The position numbers and the translations under genes are program-made. From the NCBI GenBank assembly GCA_965601975.1, contig OZ271856.1, positions 2,976,001-3,040,000 on the forward strand: DNA of 64,000 nucleotides, in the 5' to 3' direction. The notes beneath the pieces are model-generated. The model did no database searches and was not told the origin of the DNA. It was given only the letters and a program-made list of their open reading frames with translations. This DNA comes from JANQIO01 sp965601975. Its GTDB lineage: Bacteria > Pseudomonadota > Gammaproteobacteria > Pseudomonadales > Halieaceae. Positions 53,877 to 62,522 of the stretch are shown in pieces. Each line of letters starts with the position of its first letter. The first letter of the stretch is position 1.

Positions 53877-53953
53877 GAGTGGGCGTGGAACGCGGGTGAG
53901 TTTTTCGCCTGCGGAAAACTATCGCCCGCATTCCGCGACCACATCTCGATCCA
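53877..53953 (+). repeat. Palindromic repeat, copy 6
   Basis: 77 bases, the most diverged copy (TGAGTTTTTCGC and GCGGAAAACTATCG in the core, CACATCTCGATCCA at the end). Left arm GGAACGCGGG and right arm CCCGCATTCC still pair except at one position. It lies between the terminator at 53833 and the end of the convergent sulfatase gene. Confidence 0.8.
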
Positions 53954-53989
53954 ACCAGCTGGATTTATGTTTACCCACTGGGTATACAG

Positions 53990-55663
53990 TCAGTGCCAGG
54001 AGTTGAAAATCTCCACGATCTCTTTGGTCTCAGGCCGCAGGTTGCTGATGCCACCGTAGGGCGCCCCGGTGCCCTGCTTTGCATGCGGATACTTCCTGAT
54101 CGTCATCATGTGCCGCTTGATCATGTCCTGGTAGCTGGCGCCCGACCACAGGGCGAGCCCGATCAGGGGGTGCATCTCACGCGGGTCACGGTAGACGTTA
54201 TAGACGCCCGCCGCCGCGGCCGGAACGCCAGGACCCGGCACGTGCATCTTGTATTCCTGCTTCACCACTGAACGCAGCGTTTCGTTTTCATAGATGTACA
54301 CATAGTCCCGACGACCGTGATGCTCGCCGTTCAGCAACAGGGCGGTCTGGTCGAGTCCGTCGATGACGCGATCACGCGGAATATACTGGTCCGCCTGGGC
54401 AATCGTGGCGAAGGTGGTGAACAGGTCGCTGACGTGGACGATATCCCCGGCGTAGCTTCCCGCATCGATCACGCCAGGCCAACGCACAAAGGCATCGACG
54501 CGCACACCGCCCTCAAGGTGCTGTGTTTTACCGCCGCGATAAATCAGCTGGTTCAGACCCGAGGGGCCTTCGTAGTGGTACATCAGGCCGTTGTCAGCCA
54601 TGAACACGACAATGGTGTTATCGGCGATACCCAGCTTGTCGATCTGGGCGAAAAACTCCCCCATCCAGCCGTCCAGCAGCTGAAGCTTCTCGGCCATGAA
54701 GCCGCCGTTGCGGGACTGGTTCTGTTGCTGATCGTGCACAAAGTTCAGGGGATACAGGGGCCAGTACTGCAGGAAGAAGGGCTCGTCCCCCCGGGCCAGC
54801 GTGTTCAGCTGCTCGATGGCCTGCTCCTGGTAGCGAACATTCATTGCGTGGTAGTGCGCCTGCGTCCACTGCTCCCCGGGCTTCAGGTCTACCTCGTTGG
54901 CCTTGCCACCCTTGACCGCCTGGACTCCGGTCACAAGTCCGCGAGGCTTGAAGTTCTTATCAATGGCAAACTCGCCTGACTGGGTGCCCTGGTACCAGCC
55001 GAACAGGTTGTTGGCTTCAGCGGCTTCCCGCGTCATCAGGGACAGCTGCACCTGCTGATGGAGGGGGAAGGCAGCGTAGTCGAAACCCTGGTTGTGAGGG
55101 TAGGACTCCTCGATATCGCCCTGGTGCCACTTGCCCACGTGGGAGGTGGCGTAGCCCGCCCTGCCCAGCACCTCGGCGATGGTGACTTCCTTACCGGAGA
55201 GACCTTCACCGACCAGGGCCACTTTTACCTCTTTCAAACCGGTGCGAACCGGATGCCGTCCGGTCAGGAATGCCGCGCGCGTTGGCGTACAGGAGGGCTC
55301 TGTGTACATGCGCATCAGCGACAGGCCCTGGGAAGCGAACTCGTTGATATTGGGCGTATCGATGCCGGTCACATAGTTCATGGCGCGATTACCCATCTGG
55401 CCGAAGCTGACATCGTCAATGAGTACGTAGACGATATTCGGCGGCTTGCCGCCGTTGCGCTTGCGAATCACGGCCAGTTCCGCCTCGACCGCTTTGTCTT
55501 CCATGTCCCACTTGTCGCCGTGCTGGGATTTCAGGAAATAGTACTCGCCGTCGTGGACAATCTCTTTGGCGGCCAGGGCTGGCGTGGCCAGGGTGAAGAC
55601 ACCCGTCAGGATCATCAGGGCCCGGATTGCCCTGGGCAGGACACTGCGTCGTTTGGCGTTCAT
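53990..55663 (-). CDS. Periplasmic sulfatase (arylsulfatase family)
   Basis: Hydrolyses sulfate esters; substrate unknown. The start at MNAKRRSVLPRA gives a signal peptide ending in TPALAA and 557 residues, with GGGAG upstream. Metal-site aspartates are in LIDDVSFGQMG, the formylglycine motif is C125-T-P-T-R (SCTPTRAAFLTGRHP), and the second conserved segment is SHVGKWHQGD; MADNG supplies the other calcium ligands. No formylglycine-generating enzyme gene is adjacent, so activation would rely on one elsewhere. Close to arylsulfatase A-like enzymes of marine bacteria. Confidence 0.9.
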   Translation of the reverse strand: MNAKRRSVLPRAIRALMILTGVFTLATPALAAKEIVHDGEYYFLKSQHGDKWDMEDKAVEAELAVIRKRNGGKPPNIVYVLIDDVSFGQMGNRAMNYVTGIDTPNINEFASQGLSLMRMYTEPSCTPTRAAFLTGRHPVRTGLKEVKVALVGEGLSGKEVTIAEVLGRAGYATSHVGKWHQGDIEESYPHNQGFDYAAFPLHQQVQLSLMTREAAEANNLFGWYQGTQSGEFAIDKNFKPRGLVTGVQAVKGGKANEVDLKPGEQWTQAHYHAMNVRYQEQAIEQLNTLARGDEPFFLQYWPLYPLNFVHDQQQNQSRNGGFMAEKLQLLDGWMGEFFAQIDKLGIADNTIVVFMADNGLMYHYEGPSGLNQLIYRGGKTQHLEGGVRVDAFVRWPGVIDAGSYAGDIVHVSDLFTTFATIAQADQYIPRDRVIDGLDQTALLLNGEHHGRRDYVYIYENETLRSVVKQEYKMHVPGPGVPAAAAGVYNVYRDPREMHPLIGLALWSGASYQDMIKRHMMTIRKYPHAKQGTGAPYGGISNLRPETKEIVEIFNSWH

Positions 55664-55876
55664 GCATTCACTCCCAAGAATGAAGTATTGCTTCAAGAAC
55701 TTTCCGCAACTTGCTCCACCACACGAAGCGCGGGCTATGACTGACACGATAGGCGAACTGGCTGGGAGGACCAGACCTTGATGTGTATTGATGGTGTGTC
55801 CTTGCGATAGATCAACAAGCCATCGGCCAAAGTCGGAACAAATCCTACACGGGGGCAAGCCTGAAACGACGGAAGG

Positions 55877-57781
55877 CTAGAAAAAGAGTACTACCAGGGC
55901 AACCAGGCAGGCCGCGAAAAACAGCGGGTAGGCCCAGTCCATGACGTTATCGATACGCTCAACCAGCGCGTCCTCACCCGCAACCTCCAGGCGTTTCATG
56001 GTCACGTTGTACACCACCACCAGCGCACTCATCACGAACATCAGGGCCATGATCGTATCCAGGAAAGTGAGATAGCCCAGCCGCGGGTAGTTGCCCGCAA
56101 TACTGAAACTGAAGGCGATGAACACCAGCAGGTTACCGCTGGTGACTTCAATGCGGTGTTTGTAGTCACGCAGGAAGAACGTAAACCACGACACCAGGAT
56201 CAGCAGCGAAATCGGCACGAAGATGCGGAAGATGTAGTAGCTGTGATGTCGTGGCGCCTCAAAGCTGAACGTGAAACTCGAGAAGCTGTCGCCGATGCTG
56301 TCGACATTCGATGAAATCCGCGTGTCGAAGGCGCCGAGAATGAACTCGTCCTCGCCGTGATCGGCGCTGATATCGCTGAACCCGGGCAACTCCAGGAATA
56401 CGAACTGCTCTTCCGACTGCTGCGCGTCAATGTGAATAAGGAAGGCCTGGGTGTCATAGGGGTACTGGCGAAAATCGAAATCGACCTGGAAGTCGGCCGT
56501 GAATCGCTCCGAATAGGTGACGCTGCCGTCCGCGAGGATCGTGGCGATGCGGTTCTCCGCCCAGCGCCTGCCCTGCTGGTTGCGAAAGGATATGGCCGGC
56601 CACTGGCCTTCCGTTCCCGCTATGAACTGGTCCAGGCCCGCTCCGTGCAGGGTCCTGGAATCGCACTGGCAGCCTTCCGGGTTGAAGGCGAGGCGTGGGT
56701 CCCGCCATTCCATGCGCAGGGTGGCGACGGTGCGGAACAGTTCCCTGGGCTGATTGACTTCAATGATTTGCTCCAAACGCAATCCCGTGCTGACTTCGAT
56801 GGGGCGACGCACCACCGGCCGCCCGTCCACTTCGGCCTGTCCCGTCATCACTGCAGGGTCGTTGACCCCGACCAACAGGCGGTAGGCTCCCGTCGCGGCT
56901 GTGCCGTGGGCGCCGATATACAGCTGGTAGTTCTCCGCGTCCTCGGGAAACGTGTACTGCAGGGAGGCGTGCTGCGCCTGGCCATCCAGCTTGCCGGTAC
57001 TAATAGGCTTACCCGCATAATTCCGTAGCTGCACATCGGGCACGAGCTCTCCGGCTGTCGTCTCCAGCCAGGCATGAAATGTATCGCCTTCCTTCATCGG
57101 TTCCAGTGCGAGGAGGGTTGAGGCTTTGACTGCATCCAGGGAACCGGTGATCTCCACCACCCCGACGCCCGGCGGCGTCGCTTCCAGATCGCGACTGGCA
57201 ATGGCAGGGCCACCGACTTGCGCGCTACCGTCCAGCACATCTTCCCGGTTGATACCGATCAGCAGTCGATAGTTGCCAAAGGTTTCCCGCCCGCGGGCCT
57301 TCTGCGCCCCGGCGAGCAGCAATCCGTAGTCACCATCTTCCGGAATCTCGAACCGCAGCGCGGCTGTGAGGCCACCGCCGCCGTCGTCGTCGAATGCCAG
57401 GAAGTACTTCTGCCGCAGGGACTCCATGGCGGCAACCGGATCTTCGCCTCGATCAGCGGCGATTTCGTCTGCCTCCTCGTAGAGCGCTTCGAGCTCCTTG
57501 CGATCAACCTGCGAGCCGATCACCCCCACCGTGGGATCGAGGTTGCCCGACAGGGTTTCGAGGCGAACCATCAACTGCTGCCCCTCACGCAAACCGGGGA
57601 CGCGATAGATCACAACCTCGTCCGCATCGATCCGCCCGGTCAATTCCTGCACCGGGCCTGGTGCCGCTGATGCTGCGAGCGCCGGATGCAGCGTTGCGGC
57701 GGAGAACAGCCAACAACCGACCGCAATGGTGGTACCTTTAAGACACGCCATCAGTTTCATGTGGACACCGGTAGTGGGCAT
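55877..57781 (-). CDS. Pentameric ligand-gated ion channel with two extra N-terminal domains
   Basis: 634 residues. After a signal peptide (about 1-36) come two related beta-rich domains (about 44-178 and 208-306), each with the FxIPEDG/FPEDAENY pattern of PPC-like jelly rolls, then a Cys-loop-type ligand-binding domain (325-515) with DPRLAFNPEG and YPYDTQ (440-445, the FPxD position), then four membrane helices: M1 519-537 with its proline, M2 544-563, M3 571-593, M4 615-634. The layout matches DeCLIC of Desulfofustis. Ligand and ion preference are unknown. A second ATG at 57760 gives a shorter signal peptide. Confidence 0.9.
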   Translation of the reverse strand: MPTTGVHMKLMACLKGTTIAVGCWLFSAATLHPALAASAAPGPVQELTGRIDADEVVIYRVPGLREGQQLMVRLETLSGNLDPTVGVIGSQVDRKELEALYEEADEIAADRGEDPVAAMESLRQKYFLAFDDDGGGGLTAALRFEIPEDGDYGLLLAGAQKARGRETFGNYRLLIGINREDVLDGSAQVGGPAIASRDLEATPPGVGVVEITGSLDAVKASTLLALEPMKEGDTFHAWLETTAGELVPDVQLRNYAGKPISTGKLDGQAQHASLQYTFPEDAENYQLYIGAHGTAATGAYRLLVGVNDPAVMTGQAEVDGRPVVRRPIEVSTGLRLEQIIEVNQPRELFRTVATLRMEWRDPRLAFNPEGCQCDSRTLHGAGLDQFIAGTEGQWPAISFRNQQGRRWAENRIATILADGSVTYSERFTADFQVDFDFRQYPYDTQAFLIHIDAQQSEEQFVFLELPGFSDISADHGEDEFILGAFDTRISSNVDSIGDSFSSFTFSFEAPRHHSYYIFRIFVPISLLILVSWFTFFLRDYKHRIEVTSGNLLVFIAFSFSIAGNYPRLGYLTFLDTIMALMFVMSALVVVYNVTMKRLEVAGEDALVERIDNVMDWAYPLFFAACLVALVVLFF

Positions 57782-57796
57782 CTGTCGTCCCGATTC

Positions 57797-58579
57797 CTAG
57801 ATCTCGATCTGGCCGCGCAGGAATGTGATCGCCTGCCCGCGCAGCAACACCCGGTCGCCCTTCAGCTCACACAGCAGGTCGCCACCGCGCTTCGACACCT
57901 GCCTCGCGGTCAGCTCGCTTTTACCCAGCTTCTCCGCCCACAGGGGAACCAATGCACAATGCGCAGACCCCGTCACAGGGTCCTCGTCGACACCCACCTG
58001 GGGTCCGAAGAAGCGCGACACGAAATCCACGTTATTGCCCGGGGCGGTGACAATAACAGGCAGGTCCGAGGCCACCATCAGGGCTCGGAAGTCAGGCGCC
58101 AGCGCCAGCACCTGCTCTTCGGTATCAAACAGGTAGACGTGTGACGGCGCCGCATAGGCAGCCGCCGGCACGCCGTTGAGGGCCTCGCCGATCGCCGGGT
58201 GGATATCAGTTTCGTGGATGGCGTGGGCCGGCAGGTCTATGCAGATGCCGCGGTCGTCGCGACTGACAAACAGGTCGCCGGAGTATTTCGTGGCAAAGCG
58301 AATTTGCTCGGCATTGTGGCCCAGTTCGTTAAACAGCACATGGGCGGTGGCGAGAGTGGCGTGACCGCACAGCTCCACCTCCACTTCCGGGGTGAACCAG
58401 CGAAGGCCGAAACCGTCCCCGTCGGGAATGTAGTAAGCCGTTTCCGAGAGATTGTTCTCCGCGGCAATGGCCAGCAATGTCTCGTCCGGCAGCCATGACT
58501 CCAGTGGGACAACCGCGGCAGGATTGCCGCCGAAGGCTTGTGAGGCGAAGGCATCGACCTGGTATTGATCCAGTTTCAC
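57797..58579 (-). CDS. PhzF family isomerase/epimerase-like protein
   Basis: Two-domain protein of 260 residues starting with GTG (MKLDQYQVDAF) 7 bases after GAGG. Conserved features of PhzF/diaminopimelate-epimerase-fold proteins are GGNPAAVV, the catalytic glutamate E46 in NNLSETAYY, ELCGHATLATAHVL and the C-terminal DEDPVTGSAHCAL. No phenazine genes are near, so this is one of the many PhzF-like proteins of unknown substrate. It precedes the ligand-gated channel gene by 15 bases and is probably cotranscribed with it. Confidence 0.9.
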   Translation of the reverse strand: MKLDQYQVDAFASQAFGGNPAAVVPLESWLPDETLLAIAAENNLSETAYYIPDGDGFGLRWFTPEVEVELCGHATLATAHVLFNELGHNAEQIRFATKYSGDLFVSRDDRGICIDLPAHAIHETDIHPAIGEALNGVPAAAYAAPSHVYLFDTEEQVLALAPDFRALMVASDLPVIVTAPGNNVDFVSRFFGPQVGVDEDPVTGSAHCALVPLWAEKLGKSELTARQVSKRGGDLLCELKGDRVLLRGQAITFLRGQIEI

Positions 58580-58658
58580 GGGTAATCCTCGATTGTGGCG
58601 TGTTCTACTCATTGTGCCGCCGATGACTTATAGTGCCAATAGTCGCGGAAAGGTTGGC

Positions 58659-59489
58659 ATGCAGAGAGAACAAACCCCGCTACAGAAGAAGCTGTACGAC
58701 ATCATCTTCGGCACCGCCCCCGGCGCCGGCCGCAACTTCGACATCGCGCTGATCCTGCTGATTCTCACCAGTGTCACGGTGGTCATGCTGGATTCCATCC
58801 CGGACTATCACCGCGACCACGGCGAGCTGTTCCTCCAGATCGAATGGGTATTTACCGGCATCTTTACCGTCGAGTACGTGGTGCGGTTGTGGTGCTCGCC
58901 AAACCGGAAGCGTTACGCCCTGAGCGGCTTCGGCATCGTCGACTTCCTGGCCATCCTGCCCACCTACCTGGCCCTGATCATCCCCGGCGCCAACTCGCTG
59001 CTGATTGTGCGACTGCTGCGTATCCTGCGGGTGTTCCGGGTACTGCGGCTGGTGCAGTTCCTGAGCGAAGCCAACGTACTGGCTCGCGCGCTCCGCAACT
59101 CCCGCCGCAAGATCTTCGTGTTCTTCACACTGATGCTGGTGCTGATGACCATATTTGGCAGCCTGATGTATGTCATCGAGGGCCCGGTCAACGGCTTCGG
59201 AACCATCCCGGAAAGCATCTACTGGGCCATCGTCACGATCACCACGGTGGGCTACGGCGACGTAGTGCCCCACACTCCCCTGGGGCGCAGTATCGCCGCC
59301 ATGGGTATGCTGATCGGCTACGCGATTATTGCCGTGCCAACCGGTATAATCACCGCCGAGCTGGCACAGGAGATCGGCCGGGAAAAATCCCGCCTTAACT
59401 GCCGCAACTGCGAACGCAGCGGCCACGACCTGGATGCCCGCTACTGTAAATACTGCGGCGACCAATTCCCCCAGCGGGAGGCGAGCTAG
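58659..59489 (+). CDS. Voltage-gated potassium channel with C-terminal zinc ribbon
   Basis: 276 residues with six membrane segments S1-S6. S4 (118-134, RLLRILRVFRVLRLVQF) has arginines every third position, the pore loop carries the selectivity filter TVGYGD (196-201), and S6 follows. The C-terminus has a CxxC-x11-CxxC ribbon (C248, C251, C263, C266) that probably binds zinc and could couple the gate to metal or redox state. AAAGG precedes the ATG. Divergent from the PhzF gene. Confidence 0.93.
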   Translation: MQREQTPLQKKLYDIIFGTAPGAGRNFDIALILLILTSVTVVMLDSIPDYHRDHGELFLQIEWVFTGIFTVEYVVRLWCSPNRKRYALSGFGIVDFLAILPTYLALIIPGANSLLIVRLLRILRVFRVLRLVQFLSEANVLARALRNSRRKIFVFFTLMLVLMTIFGSLMYVIEGPVNGFGTIPESIYWAIVTITTVGYGDVVPHTPLGRSIAAMGMLIGYAIIAVPTGIITAELAQEIGREKSRLNCRNCERSGHDLDARYCKYCGDQFPQREAS

Positions 59490-59507
59490 GCCGCCACCGA
59501 GGTTCGA

Positions 59508-61658
59508 GTGAACGCGCCAGCGCTACCCACACCCATCTCCGACTACCGCAAGTACTGGGCAGAGTGCTTTGGCCCGGCGCCGTTCCTGCCCATGAGCCGG
59601 GAAGAGATGGACGCCCTCGGCTGGGATTCCTGCGACATCATCATCGTCACCGGCGATGCCTACGTGGACCACCCCAGCTTCGGCATGGCCGTGATCGGTC
59701 GGGTGCTGGAAGCCCAGGGCTTCCGTGTCGGCATCATTGCCCAGCCCGAGTGGGACAGTGCCGAGCCATTTAAAGTGCTGGGCAAGCCAAACCTGTACTT
59801 CGGCATCGCGGCGGGCAACATGGATTCCATGATCAACCGCTACACCGCCGACCGTAAGCGCCGCAACGACGATGCCTACACCCCCGGCAATGTCGGCGGC
59901 AAGCGCCCGGACCGGGCGGTCATCGTCTATAGCCAGCGGGTGCGCGAGGCCTACAAGGATGTGCCCATCGTCATCGGCTCCATCGAGGCGAGTCTCAGGC
60001 GCATTGCCCACTACGATTACTGGAGCGACAAGATTCGCCGCTCCGTGCTGCTGGACAGCCGCGCCGACCTGCTGCTGTACGGCAATGCCGAGCGCGCCAT
60101 CGTCGACCTGACCCACCGGCTGGCGGCTGGGGAACCCATCCACCAGATTCGCGACCTGCGCGGCACCGCCTTTGTGCGCAAGCGGGTGCCTGACGACTGG
60201 CAGGTAATCGATTCCAGCGATGTGGACCCGGTGGGGCCAGTGGAGCCGCACCCCGACCCCTATGCCATGGAGTCGCCGGCCACCTGTGACACCGCAAAGG
60301 AGAAAGCTGAAAGCGCCGAAGTAGAACCCGAACCGGTCAAGCTGGTACCCCGGCAATCGACTCTGAAGCGCCAGGGCAAGACCGTGATCCGCATCCCCGC
60401 CTACGAGCAGGTGAAGGATAACCCGGTGCTGTACGCCCACGCCTCGCGGGTGCTGCACAAGGAGACCAACCCCTACAACGCCAGCCCCCTGGTACAGGCC
60501 CACGGCGATCGCGAGGTCTGGCTGAACGCGCCGCCCATTCCGCTGACCACGCCTGAGATGGACTGGGTGTTCGAGCTACCCTACCAGCGGGTGGCCCACC
60601 CCAGCTATGGCGACGCCAAAATCCCCGCCTGGGAGATGATCCGCTTCTCGGTGAACATCATGCGCGGCTGCTTCGGCGGCTGCACCTTCTGCTCCATCAC
60701 CGAGCACGAGGGCCGCATCATCCAGAACCGCTCCAAGGAATCCATCCTGCGCGAGGTCGAGAACATCCGCGACAAGACCCCCGGCTTCACTGGCGTCATC
60801 TCCGACCTCGGCGGCCCCACCGCCAACATGTGGCGGCTGGCCTGCAAGTCGAAGGAAATCGAGGCGGCCTGCCGCAAACTATCCTGCGTCTATCCCGGCA
60901 TCTGCAAGAACCTGAATACCGACCAGATGCCGCTGGTCGACCTGTACCGCGCAGCCCGTGAACTGCCCGGTATCAAGAAAGTGCTGATCGCCTCCGGCCT
61001 GCGCTACGACATCGCGGTCAAGACGCCCGCCTATGTGAAGGAACTGGTGACCCACCATGTGGGCGGCTACCTGAAGATTGCCCCGGAGCACACGGAAGAC
61101 GGCCCGCTGTCGAAGATGATGAAACCGGGCATCGGCACCTATGACGCCTTCAAGAAAATGTTCGAGAAGTACTCGAAGGAGGCAGGCAAGGAGCAGTACC
61201 TGATCCCCTACTTCATCGCCGCCCACCCGGGCACCAGCGACCGCGACATGGTGAACCTGGCCCTGTGGCTGAAACAGAACGGCTTCAGAGCCGACCAGGT
61301 GCAGACCTTCTATCCCTCTCCCATGGCCACCGCGACCGCGATGTACTACAGCGGCAAGGACCCCCTGTCACGGGTGCGCCGCGAGGGCGACGCCATGCCC
61401 ACCGTGAAGGGCCTGCGCCAGCGGCGCCTGCACAAGGCCTTCCTGCGCTACCACGACCCGGACAACTGGCCGATGCTGCGCAAGGCGCTCAAGCAGATGG
61501 GATTGAACAAGCTGATCGGCTACGGACAGCACCAACTGATTCCGCCACGCCAGCCGGGACCGAACGCGAAACAGCGCAAAGAAAGTGGCGGAAGACCCTT
61601 CAAGACCCAGCACACGGGGCTGCCGACAACCCCAAAGCGGCGCCGAAAGCGCAGCTAG
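59508..61658 (+). CDS. ygiQ: YgiQ family radical SAM protein
   Basis: 716 residues from a GTG start with GAGG upstream. An N-terminal nucleotide-type domain (CDIIIVTGDAYVDHPSFGMA) precedes the radical SAM core, whose cluster cysteines are in RGCFGGCTFCSITEHEG, followed by the conserved YLKIAPEHTEDGPLSKMMKP. The C-terminal tail is basic (PTTPKRRRKRS). The reaction is not known for the family. It lies 18 bases behind the potassium channel gene. Confidence 0.95.
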   Translation: MNAPALPTPISDYRKYWAECFGPAPFLPMSREEMDALGWDSCDIIIVTGDAYVDHPSFGMAVIGRVLEAQGFRVGIIAQPEWDSAEPFKVLGKPNLYFGIAAGNMDSMINRYTADRKRRNDDAYTPGNVGGKRPDRAVIVYSQRVREAYKDVPIVIGSIEASLRRIAHYDYWSDKIRRSVLLDSRADLLLYGNAERAIVDLTHRLAAGEPIHQIRDLRGTAFVRKRVPDDWQVIDSSDVDPVGPVEPHPDPYAMESPATCDTAKEKAESAEVEPEPVKLVPRQSTLKRQGKTVIRIPAYEQVKDNPVLYAHASRVLHKETNPYNASPLVQAHGDREVWLNAPPIPLTTPEMDWVFELPYQRVAHPSYGDAKIPAWEMIRFSVNIMRGCFGGCTFCSITEHEGRIIQNRSKESILREVENIRDKTPGFTGVISDLGGPTANMWRLACKSKEIEAACRKLSCVYPGICKNLNTDQMPLVDLYRAARELPGIKKVLIASGLRYDIAVKTPAYVKELVTHHVGGYLKIAPEHTEDGPLSKMMKPGIGTYDAFKKMFEKYSKEAGKEQYLIPYFIAAHPGTSDRDMVNLALWLKQNGFRADQVQTFYPSPMATATAMYYSGKDPLSRVRREGDAMPTVKGLRQRRLHKAFLRYHDPDNWPMLRKALKQMGLNKLIGYGQHQLIPPRQPGPNAKQRKESGGRPFKTQHTGLPTTPKRRRKRS

Positions 61659-62017
61659 TTGTCGGTCCAGGTATCCTCCGGCCAGGTTTGCCGGCCGGGA
61701 TACATCTTGAAGTACTGGTCGAGCTCAATCGCCTGCTGACAGGTCGGCGTATCCCAGAACAACCCCGTCGCGGCGCCGACATTGCTGCGCTCACCAAAGG
61801 TCGTCGCCCGGCGCTCGCACTCTTCACGGCTGTGCATGCGACGCGCCAGGCACCGCTCAACCTCTTCTGCCCTTACCGGCTCCAGCATCTTCTGCCGCTC
61901 CGCCTGGCATTGGGCCATGATCTGCGCGGCTTGCGCACGGGTGATGGTCTGGGCGACGGCCAGGCCGGAGGGGAGCGCCAGACACAGGGTCAACAGCAAT
62001 GTCACTCTGATTTGCAT
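61655..62017 (-). CDS. Small secreted four-cysteine protein of unknown function
   Basis: 120 residues with a signal peptide (MQIRVTLLLTLCLALPSG, cleavage near AVAQ). The mature part is mostly charged helix with four cysteines (AQCQAER, ERCLARR, EECERR, PTCQQA) that could form two disulfides holding a helical hairpin. I recognise no family. The ATG at 62017 is preferred over a GTG four codons earlier. It converges on ygiQ and overlaps its end by 4 bases. Confidence 0.7.
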   Translation of the reverse strand: MQIRVTLLLTLCLALPSGLAVAQTITRAQAAQIMAQCQAERQKMLEPVRAEEVERCLARRMHSREECERRATTFGERSNVGAATGLFWDTPTCQQAIELDQYFKMYPGRQTWPEDTWTDN

Positions 62018-62127
62018 ATACCACCGCACGTATCAGGGTTAATGAGCAGAGTATAAGCCAGCCATCCGGTACGACTCAGCTTCAGGGCTGCACAGCTTCA
62101 TCTTTTGGTGTATATTTGACTATATCA

Positions 62128-62139
62128 CGTCATTTGACG
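62128..62139. promoter_or_regulatory. Possible autoregulatory operator before the toxin-antitoxin genes
   Basis: CGTCA and TGACG form an inverted repeat with a 2-base spacer, 15-26 bases before the antitoxin start. ATTTGAC occurs twice here (62114 and 62132) within an AT-rich stretch that would hold the promoter. Antitoxins of this type usually bind such sites; this is inference. Confidence 0.35.
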
Positions 62140-62153
62140 AATGTGAGGACGCT

Positions 62154-62522
62154 ATGGAGCTGGTACAACCCGCCATCGAAGACCAGGCCCTGGTCACCAA
62201 AGCGGCCCTGAACGCGGCCGCGGAGCTGGGCATCAACAACCGCCAGCTGGCGGCCATGCTGGGTGTGTCCGCTTCCAAGCTGGACCGGGCCCGGGGTGAG
62301 CGCACCAGCTTCAGCGCCAAGGACTATGAATTGGCCCTGCTGCTGATCCGCATCTACCGCGCCCTCTACGCCATTCTCGGCGGCAACCAGGCCCAGATGC
62401 AGCACTGGCTGGTCACCCCCAACAGCCATTTGCAGGAGCAGGCGCCCCTGGCGCAAATGCAGCGGCTCGAGGGCATCGTACTGGTGATGCGCTACCTCGA
62501 CGCGATGCGTGGACGCCTCTGA
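62154..62522 (+). CDS. Xre/MbcA/ParS-type antitoxin (DUF2384)
   Basis: 122 residues. An N-terminal helix-turn-helix region (AAELGINNRQLAAMLGVSAS) is followed by the toxin-binding C-terminal half with LLLIRIYRALYAILGGN and HWLVTPNSHL, the usual pattern of antitoxins paired with RES toxins. TGAGGA precedes the ATG. It overlaps the toxin gene by 14 bases, so expression is coupled with the antitoxin first. Confidence 0.87.
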   Translation: MELVQPAIEDQALVTKAALNAAAELGINNRQLAAMLGVSASKLDRARGERTSFSAKDYELALLLIRIYRALYAILGGNQAQMQHWLVTPNSHLQEQAPLAQMQRLEGIVLVMRYLDAMRGRL

